Source: Setophaga petechia
Taxonomy: Eukaryota; Chordata; Aves; Passeriformes; Parulidae
Length of the DNA stretch: 64,000 nucleotides
Direction: 5' to 3'
Assembly: GCA_024362935.1 (NCBI GenBank)
Contig: JANCRA010000007.1
Location: 10,666,503-10,730,502 of the forward strand
The notes beneath the pieces were generated by a model. That model worked only from the letters and a program-made list of their open reading frames with translations. It did not search any database and was not told the origin of the DNA. The position numbers were made by a program, and so were the translations under genes. This document shows, piece after piece, positions 1-13,100 of this stretch. The stretch's first letter is position 1. Every line of letters starts with the position of its first letter.

Positions 1-1070
1 TCTTTTCCTGCCAGTACCGTCTTAGAGGTGAGTGGTCTCGTGCTCTGCAGACAGTCCTTGCCTTTGGTAACTTCTTCCTAGTCAATAACTTTTACTCATA
101 CAGATTCTACACCAGGCTTGTTAGCTGCGGCCATAACTGTAGCACTCAAGTCTGTTCATTTGAGTAGGATATCTTTTTAAAACAAAAAAACATAAAACCA
201 AACCAAAAATCCAGCAACTTCCCCTCAACCTTAGTGTTTCCATCCCTTCCATCCCTGAAGTCTAAGCAAGGGTCTCCTTTGTTCTTCACAAATTTCAGAG
301 AGATTTACTGGTGTGAGAATTGCGTGCATTTAGGACCTGGTGCAGGCCCTAAGCTCATTGCAAGATTCAATTTAGAGGACTACTACCTTTAAAAACACAA
401 AGGGTTTATTCTGCATCCTGAATGTTCTTGCTCATATGTATCTTTCTAGACACTTTGAGGTCTAATGCAACCACACTGGACACGCTTATAGCTGATGATG
501 CAGATAATGTGTTAATTCTCTGCAAAGAGATCACAGGCCTGAATGATGAGAAAAAATTCTTATTGCTACCTCCACACCCAAAGATCATGCAAATCTTTGA
601 CAGCCTGGAAATAGAGTCAGAAAAACTAGACTTTGTAGGAGCAATATGAATGTAAACAAATTATGTTCCTAAATTCAAATTGTTTATTCAAACCAGTTGT
701 ATTCTACTGTCCTCTATATGTACCCTATTGCCCTGGCTTCAGATTGAGTCAGCTCAAACCCATAAAACACAAAAACACAGGACCTGCAGTGTTTGCATCC
801 TGTGCAAACATGGGCAAGCTGTTTTTCCAGTGGTTTTAGGGCTCCTAATATTTACATGAAAGGAAAACAATGGTAATGCAATTCCTGAATACAGACAAGT
901 AGCTCCAGCCCACGAGGGTCCTATCCTGCCCAGAGATGGTAGGTGTGTGCAGTTTGGTAAGAGGAGGAGGAGCAGGAAGGCAGGAGGCCCCCAAGGAGGG
1001 AGCCCATGAATCGTGCTGGGTAGTTCCTAGCTTGCAGTCATGGCTGAGAAAGATGAGGCATCTGTCCTAC
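1..1070. other. CHAT intron, left edge of window
   Basis: AT-rich sequence with no CHAT-like exon on the minus strand. The open frames at 406-649 show no family resemblance. The next CHAT exon (expected to read IVKNLDFIVYKF-like) must be left of base 1. Confidence 0.75.
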
Positions 1071-1199
1071 CTTTGGAGTTTTTCTGCTGCTGATGCCAAA
1101 TGTGTCTGAATATCAGGGGAACACTTCCATCTCAGTCTCCGTGGAGCAGGAAGCTCGCTCACTGAATCAGCTCGGACTAATTTCTTGGAATTTTCTTTC
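1071..1199 (-). CDS. CHAT: CHAT coding exon 9 (residues 353-396), last in window
   Basis: The exon is 129 nt, with acceptor TACCAACAG|GAAAGA and donor CAAAG|GTAGGA. It encodes [20 protein letters not shown], then [20 protein letters not shown] and KLQR. It ends two bases into the last Arg codon. No continuation exon is visible in bases 1-1070. Confidence 0.94.
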
Positions 1200-4100
1200 C
1201 TGTTGGTATGTGAGACAGAAGTCATTAAGGTCACAGGAATAATCCATTCATTAAACACTGCTCTTTTAGCATGTGAATTACTGCTTTTCAACTGTTTTAT
1301 GTGTCTTAGTGCCCCTGTGCACCAGGGGAAATTTGCCACTGGCAGAGGCTTCCTGGGTACTGGAATGGGTGTAGAATGTACAGAAGGGAACTCACATGTG
1401 CCTGAGCAGGTATTCAGCACACTGCACCATGACGATGCCATCGAAGGGGGAGTGTTCGCACACGGTCCCGCAGAGCCCATCTCTTCCTACCACAAACTAA
1501 ACAAGGAGAAGGATAGATGCATACCAGCGAATACACAGGCAATAAATCCTGTTCTGGGTAAGTGATGGAAACCTGACAAAGGTGTTATTGTTCCCCTGCG
1601 GTGTTCTTATGGCTCATATCAGGAATTTTCTTGCCCTACAGATCAGGTCGGTGACTTACAGATTTACTGCAGGAGACTTGCTTGTCCTGTGAAAGGTGTT
1701 GCACTGAATTCCTTTCATACTGCTGTTTGGGACTGAATCCTGTGAGAATGTAAATGTTAGCAATTCCCAATGGAATCTGAAAATTTGATTTAGCATCTGC
1801 TTTATGGTACATAAAACCCATCAATGCAAAGACAGGCCAGGGTTCTCCTTCCACTTTTGAGGACAACAAAACATCTCTATCTGGGAAATCCTTAGGATCC
1901 CATTTTATTACAAAACTCATCCTTATTTGATAGATTTCTCATAGCTTATTTTGAATATTTTATTTTTAGATGCTTTCTTCATCTCATTTCCCTCTTATTT
2001 GTCTTCATTTTTAATTTCAGTATGTATACATGGCACTGCTGGTGACAACCTGCTGCACTGCAGTTCTGTGATACACCCATGCAATTTGTAACTTTTGCAT
2101 CTCATACAAAAGCAGATGTCTAGGCCAATACTGCAGCTTTTCTTTTTCCTGGGCTTTTCCCCACACTTGTTTTGAAGTGCATTTGGCTGCATCCACTTAG
2201 ATCTCTCTTGCACATTTTTATCACATCCTGCCTCCCTGCTTTCCGCGAGGTTTTCAGAGGGTGGGCATGATGCAAAAAGCTCACCTGGACATTTTCTGAA
2301 CCCTTACTGTAGAGGTAAGGAAGAATATGGAGAGAAGGAACAAATTCTACTGTGAGAATGGCTTTTACATAAACTGTGTTTGCATAAAAGGAAATGGGAT
2401 CTTATTTCCCTAAGAATTTCTCTTCACCTTTGAACTACTTTGGCCTGAATTAAGCTCTCTGAATTAAGGACAGATTAAGCTCTCTCACACTCTATGCAAT
2501 TTTATTTGCTTTCTACTGCCTTATGATAGTAACCAAAAAGAAAATGTTGTTTGAAATATCTCAACACTTGACCCTGCAAATAACAGGTCTATAATTCTTC
2601 TAAAGACAAGTGGTTTGTTCTTCAGAAGAGTCTGCTAATAATGTAATTTGCAGTGGCATTAATCAGAAATGAGTACTGAAAAGGACTTTGCTGTTGGGTA
2701 AGTTGGTGCAAGTGGGAGAACAGATGGGACACAGAACAGAGAGCTCAGTTGAGCTTATGGATCAAGATATTCTGGCCTTGGTCAGGTACAGATTGTGGAA
2801 TAAGCAATCATAGATATGAAAAGAAGAACTAGAGAAGTACGGCATATACAGATATCAAGTTTTTTTAAGCTATGTGGTTTTGTAAGACTGCCAAGTAACA
2901 CATACAGTAGGCTGATTGTGTAACCAGTGGGAAATTGTTGCTTAAGGAGGTAACTGCTTGGGGCTACAAAAATATATAAACTGATCTGTGAAAACAATAA
3001 AGCCCCTTCGACTTCTTTCTGCCTTGACTTCTCACATCCCTCCCTCAAAGTCCCATCTCAGTTGTGGCAATTATTTTAGGGGTTTCTCTTTTCATGTTGC
3101 TGTTCTTAGACACAGCAAGAGCAAAAGGCATTATGCAAGCAATGTATCAGTCAGGGTTTTTTCAATTTTTCATAAGGTGTCAACATTGTTGACAGTTGGG
3201 AGATTAATACATCACTTCACTCTGGGTCTATTGCAAAGTGTGGAAATAACAGTGCGGCGCTTTACAATATGACGACCAAAATCTGATGGGGAAAAAGGCT
3301 GGAGAAGTCAATACTTAAAGAAAGTCTGAACAAGGATGCCATTAAATGAGTAAACAGTCTGTTAAGTGAGGATTTAAACACATGCCAAATTATAAGCTGT
3401 AGCATTTCTAGGATGTCAGGAAAATGTGTAAGAAGGGGAAAGAAAGAAAAATATTGCGCTTTTTTTTCATTCTGGGATGCAAGGCCAGCATTTTCATTCC
3501 ATTTGACTCAGTGTAGAAAAATGCATTGTTTTTTTATGTCCAATGTCTACCTACTCATGCATCTGAGTATCTGTGTTATCTCAAGAGCAAAGGGCAGCTT
3601 TGGAAAAGGTGAGTGTCCCTGCTTCCCCTGCTTTGCAAGGGACAGCCTTGCTCACACCAAACCTGCCCAGGCAGATTCCTGTACTACCTTCCCCTCTTTC
3701 TCCCACCTGGCTCTAAGTGGTCCCCACCATCAGGGAGTGTGCAAGTGATGTCACAGTGCTGTAAGGTTCTTACCTGCATAGGTTTGTCGTACCAGCGATT
3801 GGCCCCATTTTTATGGTAGCCCCCTCCATGCAGCATGTGAAGGGCCATGTTTGTGTTGTTGAGTTCCACCCCACTGGGGCTGTCCAGGCACACCAGGCAT
3901 ATGCACCGTTCAATCATGTCTAGAGAGTCGCGGTTGGTGGAGTCTGGGGATAGAAGAGTGAAGTGTTCACATCCTCTGACCTCTGAGTACAACACCGACT
4001 GGGGAACCCTCTGCCTTGGAGAGCAATAAGATCTGAGCCTGACTCTGCAATGAGCTGGTGTCTGCAGAGCTTCTCTCAGCAGCAGATCACCTCAGTGCAA

Positions 4101-7100
4101 GGGAACATTGTACCAAGGCATTAGTTCTTGTGTTAACTTTTGTGACTCTGTGTATCTCTCACATGATTCAATAATAGCCTCTTTATTTTTCTACCTTTCA
4201 TTTCCTTGAAGTAATTATATTACAAAATAGATCTATTTTACTCTTAAAGCCAGCATTGCTTACTTGTTTTATAAATAACAGATACAGAAGACAGGTGGAA
4301 AATAGAAAATTTCAAAGCTCATGCTATTGCTGAAGTATTCTGCTCTGGAACAGCAAAGCTGAGAGTATTTTTGTGTTGTTCTCCATGAAAACCCTTTTCA
4401 GAACAAGGAATATTAGGGTCTATGTTGGTTTTGTCTTATTGTATTAAAACCCTCTTGTCTGTCCTGTCTCTGATCATTAGCTGATATTGCCTACATCATG
4501 TGAGGAAACATCTGTGGATGAGGTTTTGAGGTTTAGTTTTTGAATGTGGTTTTGCCAAAACCATGGGTTGCCATGTTACACTGCTCTCCTGTCACTACTG
4601 TACTGCTGAATAAAATGGGCTTTTCTGGAATTCTTTCTGTTTCTTTTCCCTATCCTGACACTCTTATATGTTTGGACTACTTTTTTTTTTTTTATCTTGT
4701 CCTCAGTGCTTTCCTCCTTATTATGGTATATTTATGTATAGAGATATATAAGATCTCAGAAATATTACAAAGGCTCAGGGTTTGTTTGCATCTGAGGACC
4801 AGTTTCAAGCATAGGAAATATTCAATTGTGACCACTTCTTACAGTTCCTCATTGAAAAGATAGAAGTGTGCAACCTATAACAAGAACTTGTTTCATTTAA
4901 AAACATATAAAATAATTAATTGCTGTTATATGGTTGTTAATAAGATCAAAGGCAAAAGGGCTTTCGAGCATCAACACAAAATTCCTTTTGCTCTTAACAG
5001 ATCAGCTTTCATCCCCTGGTTTTGCTAGATTTAGTGTAAATGTAAACTTGTTTCAGGATATTCTCAACAAAAGATATCAATTCAGATTGATCAAAACTAC
5101 TTTCAAGTCTAGGCTAAGTTCAACAAATACATGCTCAATTCAAAAAAACTATTTTAGCTGAAAGAATTAAAAAATATTTAAAATTAAACAATTCTGATTT
5201 GCATTTGAAATATGAGGCCATTTCAATATGTGCATGTTTTCAAGGTTTGCACGTACGTGGTGGTTTGATTGTCTGAAAGCAGCGTTTTTCATAGTAAGAA
5301 ATAATGCACCTTTCCAGAAGGAGTAACATAGGTCAGTCAAGAGCTAGAAAAAACCCAGACACTTGTTACCATCCAGGTTCATTCTTCAGATGCTGAAAAA
5401 GAAACCAAATATGCAAGAAATTTAAAATGTGTCAAAAGAAGGAGGGGTAAGTGGTAGCAGTGGCTGAGAAGGAAGAGGGGGAGCTGCGGCCTTGTGCAGG
5501 CTGTGGTAAGGTACTGCCCATTGTTTGGTGGCTCCTGCAAGGCAGCATTAGCAAGGGACAGAGATGGTCAGTCTGACTTCTTGCAGGCTCCCTGGGGACC
5601 TGGTGGAGTGCAGAGTGTGCTGTGTCCCCTTGCCAACAGCAGAGTCCTAGGGAAAGCAGCTGGAGCACCTGCCAGCTCCTACAAAGGCTTGAGCCAAGAG
5701 ATTGTGTTTGATGGGGCGTGCAGAGAGGTTGCTGCCCTGCAAAATGTGAACACCAGTGTCCCTTGGGAGTGTCTTCAAAAGCATTCAGAAACTTTAGAAG
5801 AGAGGAGACACATCCCTGTCCACTTGGCTGTAAAGCTTTTCTAGTATCTCACACTCGCAGAGCTGACTGTAATTGTGGTATTTTTTTCATTGATGATCTG
5901 GGTGCATCAGTACAAAGGCTGAAAAGATCCTTGTGAATGGAACTTGCCCAGTAGACATCAGCTTGTGGTGCTTGCAGACAGGCACCTTTGAGGAAAAACA
6001 GCCAGGATAGTGATTTACAAACTGCTCACAGCTTGCTCAGCATTCTGCTTTCCGCCGTTTGATAGGGATGTATATATTTCATTGTGGCTGCTACCACACT
6101 TCTTTGACAGATATGAAGCCCTTAGTCTGACATATGGCTTCAGGGTATCTGGAGTCTAGGTATTAGAGTGAATAAAATTAAGCTGTGCCAGAAACAGAGA
6201 AGCAGGGGAAAGATGCCTTTACAGAAGGAAACAGACATATCCAGAGGGCTGATCAAACACTGAAAAATCATCATGTGAAGCAGGCAATAAATTGCATGAG
6301 AACTCATGAACCATGACTTGGGATTGAAAATATCTGCAGGAAGAGCTAAAACAAAAGAGAGTACGACCAAGCCTAAAGCCTGCAAAGCTTTTCTTCCTTT
6401 CTAATGCACAGTTGCATTGAATTGGCCAGCCAACTATTGGTTAGTTGGATTTTTTAAAAATTTAGTCTTAGAAAGAAAAATATGAGAAGACAGTTTTGAA
6501 TCAAATTCAGATGTAGTATGCATGGGACTGTAGCCAGTCACTTCATACAGAATGCACTTCCTGTACTTAGGAAGAGCAAGCTAGTTCTGCAGCCTGAAGG
6601 CAGTTGCAATGCTGACTGTGTTTATAAATCAGTGGTGGCTGGGTTTATTACAATATCTTGGACATTTTTCCACACAGAAGAAATGTCTTCTACTTGCAGG
6701 TCTGTGCAGGCCCATGGATATAATGCCTTCATAGCCTCTGCAAAGCACTGCACAGGTTTTCTGTCTCAAAACATTCTCTCTTGCCCTGCCCAGCACAGAC
6801 CAGCTGTGGAGTGACCCTTTCATCCCCATTGCTTCCCAGGTTCTCTTACTTATTGTTGCAGGAACATTTCACCATCACAGATAAGAGAGAAAAGAGCTGT
6901 TAATGATCATATATCCATGTGTAACAGCAATGCATTCACCTATATAGAAGGGCTGTGCTAACCTGAATGGTCTGGGATGGGATTCCTGCTTAGATTAGAG
7001 AAGGCTCACATCATGGTTCTATGAGGGTTACTAGTGCAGAATCTGTTTTTTTTTCAGCTGCAAAACTGAGTTGTTTGCCTTCTGATTAAAACTAATATTT

Positions 7101-10100
7101 TGGGAAATGCCAGGCAATCTAAAAACACTATGGAGAAGGTTTTGTTTTTTTGTTGATTTTTCTTTTTGTTTTCCTTTTGGATGATATAGGTTAACAAATA
7201 TATTTTTGCTGGAAGTTTCAAGGCATTGGCTGTTATAATTAGTATGGCATGAAAATATATGATTAGGTGTTCACCCCAATGTTCATTAAAATAAGTTATT
7301 TTTTGTCTCCTCCTTTAAGAAGAAATTATGGGAAGAGGATGGGAAAGCTTAAAGATGAGACTAATGCTATATAATATTGCTGAAATAATGGCCACGACTC
7401 TGTGTGTGTATGTATCTGTAGTAAGTTTTATAATCACAGATAAATTTGAATATGAAAACGGGAATCTTCCTTAGGATGATAAACTTATTTTGAGACTATT
7501 GGCAACTCTTGTATATTCCAGGGCATTAGTAATATTTTCTGTAGCATTGCTGAACTAGACATAAAGAAATGAGTTAATGTTTTCTTCTAGATGAAAAAGT
7601 AAATACTTATTGCATGTAAAATGGCAAAAAGAGGGCATTTTTATCACTTAGCCTCAGGATAAAATACATAAGGTGTGATGTGATAGAGGTCACTAACCCC
7701 ACACTTTATTTTCATCTGTTTCCAAGTTTGACATTCCAGTCCAGAATCTGAGACAGCTAAATGCTGCCTGTTGGAAAAGAGAGAGAGAGAGCAGTCCCCA
7801 GAAAATAACTGGTTCCATCTTTACTAGATAGTTAAGAATTGGTTGAATCAGCCCTGGTACCTTCTCCATTGATTAGAGAGAGTACACTAGATTCAATAGG
7901 TGTTTAGCTTGCAGCTGCTTTTGTTGGATAAGATCAATAATCTCAAATAGTTGCCAAAAGCTAAGTGGATACATAATTTCTATTGGTACAAAATGGATAT
8001 AAAGAAAGAGACAAATCACAAAATCTGATGTAATGTAATTTATGCAATGAAAAACAAAGAATGGAGTGAGAGTTATTACATGGCATAACACTTAAACATA
8101 CACAGCCAAAGGGTCAAACTATTTCTGCTGCTCCCCTGGCAACACACATCTTATTGAGTTTCCTACTGCTGGAAAAATTCAGCAGTGGGGTTGCACATTC
8201 AGTCCTGTGTTTGCTGTGATGTTTGCTCTCAGCAAAGAAAGGCAGTGATGGTGAGGAGGAAGATGATGATGAGAAAGCTGGGGTTGCTGCAGCTAACCTT
8301 TCATAAGGGTCATCCTGGCCTCTGCCCACTCTGTTCTTCCATCTGTTGTCAGCAGGCCAATTGGAGGCAGCATTTCCTCTTCATTCTCTGCCATTTTTGC
8401 TATTTTTTGTAACTGAGTGAAAAGATCTCCCTCACTGAGACGACGGAAATTAATGACAACATCCAAAACAAAAAACTGCAAAAAAATTACAGAAGTCAGA
8501 TCATCAGTCAGAGGTGGGTTGGATCCTTTGTGCTCCAACATTTTGCTGTCACCTGGATAGGTGCTGAGATGCTGAAGTCCTGCCTGGAGAGCCAGGCCTA
8601 CGTGCAATGCAACACAACAAAACTACTGGGGAATGAATGGCCCAGGGCTCAGCTCTCCTGTGTTTTAACACCAACATATGGCTAGTTGCCATAGGGGACT
8701 TACACTGTGTGTTGGACTCAAATAAAATACACACTATTTGAATAAGCTTTAAAAACCTTGGAGAGATAAATACTTACAAAAAATATTTACAGTATGTAAG
8801 TAATTTTCGTGGTATTATTTGTTTAAACATAACCTAGAGAATCTAGAAAATTTCCCGTGCTTCCTGGAAAAGCAGAAAGCACTTCACTGGAAGCTACTTC
8901 CTCATTCCAAGAGCACCTATAGGCATGGCTCCAGTACAGCAAACAGTCAAGCTGTGCTAGAAGTACTGTGCCCAGGGAACAGACTCTGCTGCTCTCTGGT
9001 AATTACTGGTTGGGGCAGATTCACTCTAACACTTCTGTATTTCTGCCTGCACCTGTGCTAACTTCTTCAGGCATAGCTTAGGGCCCCTACATGGTGTCTA
9101 TGCCATGCATAAGTGTGATGGTGGTACAGTTGCCATGAACTTGACTGTGCCAATACTTGACTGTCATGAGAAGAGCATTTCCAGCAAATGCACTCTAATA
9201 GGATTCTTTTTTCTCTGTGGTTTCATCACTGTTTATTAAACATTTTTGTTTGAAAGAGAAAGCAAATAAATTCTGCCACATTCCTCCTTTCTGCATCACT
9301 GTACTTGGAACATTATGTGGTCCAAGGACAAAAATGCTGCAGAAGCATCTTTTAGAAATATCAACTGCAAATACTTGGTAAGAAGTGAGCTCATACATAG
9401 TACACTATTTGCATTTCTGAACAGAGATTAGATTAGACTCTTCTGGAGTGAATTTAAGCAAATTAAGAAATATAGAAAGTATGAAAAAAGCAAATTAATT
9501 TACCTGATTGTTACAAGCAACAATGATGTGCTCTGGTTCTGGCATTACATTGCTTTTCTGAGCCACGAGGGTATCTTTGGTAAGTCCTGGAAGACGATAG
9601 GAAGAAAAGAGTCCATAGTATTGCTTCATGCACAGAGGATGGCCAGACAGCTGTCCACGAGAAAAGTCAGTAGGTAAAGAATGGCTGCAGAGAAAGAGAA
9701 AAACAAAGCCAGAGGAAAAGAGGGGAGAGAAAGAGAAAGGAAAAAATAATCTTATCTGCCCTTTGTTCTGTTACAATTAGATCAGGTATAACACAAATTG
9801 AATAATAAAATGAGATTACAGTATAAGGGAAATAGATGAATTCCCATACCAAAGTTAAATACATCATTCCTGGCAGCTTCATGCATATTCATTAAGCAAT
9901 TGCATTATCATCTAGTGGAAATGGAAATAGCAGGTCACAAGCAGGTTTGCAGAGTACGTGGGAAGCCTGACGAGCTGGGACCCTGGAAACCTGGCAGGAT
10001 GAAAGTCAGTAGAACAGCTGGGAAAGAGCAGCACCTCAAAGAAAGGTACTGGTGAAATTCCCTGCCAATCACAGCAGTCATGTACTGTGCTGACTGGTTA

Positions 10101-13100
10101 GAGTGTGTGTGAGAAGGCCTTGCTTGACAGGAATGACTTGGGTAATACAGTGAGAATTTCTGTTTTCCACAGGTCCTCACTTTTCTGCTAATTTTCACTT
10201 AGACCCATGGAGTAATATGTGCTGAAAACCTATTATTTTTTTTGATTGGAAGGTAGGTGAAACCAACATCTCTTTAAAAGCTTCTTTAGTGGCCAGGGAA
10301 AAAAAAAAAGAAGAATTATCATAGTCACAATTATGATTGTAGATTGTAAAATACCCCACTGACACTGCAGCAGGAAATAATGGTGCTGCTGGTCAGGAGA
10401 GGCTGCAGAGACCACAGGAGGAAGAAAATCTTACAGTGCAGAGATTTTCCTTCTGCAAAAGAGGACTAAGTTTCCAACTTGTCAGACAGAGGGAGGGGTA
10501 AAGAAGCAGGCAAAGAGGTTTACTCTCATACAGCTTATGAGGGGTAATATTTTATGCTAGTTTATCTTGGTTAACCATGCCTTTAAAAGTGTTGCAGTAC
10601 TAAACCAGGGATATTCGCTTTAGTTCCCAACTCTCAAATTCTCTAAATCACTTATTTCCTTATACAGGTGCATAATACATACACTTCCCCTGTGTTTTTT
10701 ATTCAGAAAGTAAAAAGAGCATATGTAGCTTATTTTTACTAGCTACTGAGCCAGCCTTTCTGTGGTGAGACTTCTCTCCCCTGCTAGGATGTGTTATTCC
10801 TCTGGGGGAGGGAGGTGGGACAGTGTTGTTGTAAGCACAGAGTGCCAGGAGAGGTGTGCAGGCTGTGTAACCACAGTGCTGCTGTCCTTTGGGTGTGGGG
10901 AGCACAAGCTTCCTCTTGTGTTCTCAGTAACTCTGTTAGGCAAATTGTCTGTGCCCTTTTGGGCTGCACTGTGCCTGCCAGACATCAAAAAGGGTCTTTT
11001 TTCAACCTGTTACACTGCAGGAATACAGCAGAAAGGGCATAAAATATTGCTGAAGCACTTGCCCTGAAGCATGCTGGAGCCCCAGCCCTTCCCCATGGTG
11101 GAGAGGTGCAATACAGCCCAGCTTTGTACTGAGAGCAGCCTCGAATCAGAAGCCCTGTGGATACTCAAGCTCTCCTTCCAAGCCACTTACGTGTCCAGTA
11201 AAGCTTTGTAGTCTTGCACTCCTGAAATGAGATTAGCAGCAAACCTGCAAGTAGCAGAGAAAAGTGACATCAGTCTTTTGTCATTTGGCAACATTGGGCT
11301 GTTTCTGGGAGACAGAGTATAGCCTGAATGATTGATGACACAGCATAAGGAGAGAAAGTCTTCTGGCTTGGCAAGAAGAGCTCCCAGCCCCCATCCAAAA
11401 CCTAAATTAATTCATGTCAAGAGAAATATGAAATCCTAGGGACAGTCCCTTCAAATGGTTAAACAGACTACCACAGGAGGAAGCCTGAAAGTGCTTATTT
11501 AGAGAATGGGAGCAAAGACTGAATATTTAATAGAATCCTCACATGGGTTTCAATATCCATACTCACAACCTGTCCAGCATTAGAGTACTTCCTGTCCTAA
11601 GCAGATATTTTTTTTGCAGAGCTGTGGACAGGTGTATTTTTTTCCTGACATTGTCCATTTGCACTGTGTCAAAATGGGAGGCTCTGAGAAAAATATTTCC
11701 TTGTTAAAGCATGTGCATTAGAAAATGTGGAGTTTTTTTGAAAGCTGTGTGCACAATAAATTTAGTAAGTAATCAATGAAAGCATTTATAGTTATGTTTA
11801 AAATAAAGTAAAAAGATGCACTAGCTGTCTATGCAAAATGTTAAAAAAATGCATATTTGTTTCAAGGTTCTGGCTGTTTTATAATAGCATAAATTCACAT
11901 GCAGTTAATTATTTCAGTAATGAGCAGCTAGAGAGTGCTAAAAGCAAAGAGAAAAATTGCACTGTATGAAGGTAGATTTTTACTGTTTTAAAAAGGAAGA
12001 ATGTTTTGGCAAAGGCAGAAGAATGGAATGCTGTTTTAAGGGTGTCTGGAGAGGTATATTCTGTGCTTGGCTACGTGCTTACCTTCTCACTTTTTAAATG
12101 ATAGTAATTGCCTACAACTGCTCAAAGTAGAAAGATCAGTTCAGAGCTGGGACTGATGGGCCTGAAGGAAGCAGCGTTCTGGGGGAAGAATGATTTCTGA
12201 ATTCTTATTCTTAGATCCCCTGTGCTTCTGGTGCCCTTTTGTGCATCTGAGAGGGACAGTTTAATGCCAGCGTGGCCTTTTCAGTTTGCAGGGTGGCTAC
12301 GAGTCATAGTAAAGCCACGTTAAAGATTATTTCCCTTGAAACTCTGTGTCAGAAATTAGTATTTATTTTTTTTCATCACAAAGTGGTTTACTTGTATCAT
12401 GTACAGTAAAAAGCTTTGTAAATATTCCTTAAAAATATAAACCCCGTGGCATTTTTTTCATGCAATGAATGTAAGAGTAATGACATCTTTCTTTCTGAAA
12501 ATCAGTATGAGTTACCCCAGAAACATTGCCCTAAGTCAGCAGGCCTCATAGGAAATCACTTTAATGGCTACAGCCCTTATTTTTTAATGAAAGTTGATTG
12601 TCTTTTTGCAAAAGCCGTACCTTTAAAATATCCTTTCATTTAGCAAAAGCTGCAAAGTTGTAATACATTACCTCAGCTGGTCATTTGTGTCCTTGAAATG
12701 CTGATGAGCAAAGATAATTGCAGGGCTGGAATTGACTGGAAGAGCCAGGCGGTTGTTGAGGTACATGTCATCCAGCCAGTAGTGAAACACCTGAGGGAAG
12801 GGGACACAACGTCTTAAAGCTGCCACAGCACACAGAAAAGCAGTCTGGGGTGAGGGGACAGTGCCTGGTGCTCCTGGTGTCAGCCATGGGCTCTGATTAA
12901 TGGAGCTGCTGAGCATTTTCAGTCTGGGCTCTGTGACCTCAGCTCAGCAGAAGTCAGCCGCAATTCCATAATCCTATTTCTCAATCAATGGCAATTTACA
13001 GTGCGTTCCATTAAAAACTACACAAGCTCCAGATTGTGGTGCTTTGGGTATTTTGTTGTTTGCTTCTTTCTACAACCAGAAAATATTTGAATACAACATG

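Noticed and set aside
422..649. Open frame that might be the next CHAT exon
   Set aside because: Neither strand matches the expected CHAT continuation after KLQR, and the plus-strand frame is on the wrong strand.
5494..5844. 116-codon plus-strand frame inside a CHAT intron
   Set aside because: No recognisable domain and no neighbouring exons on the plus strand.
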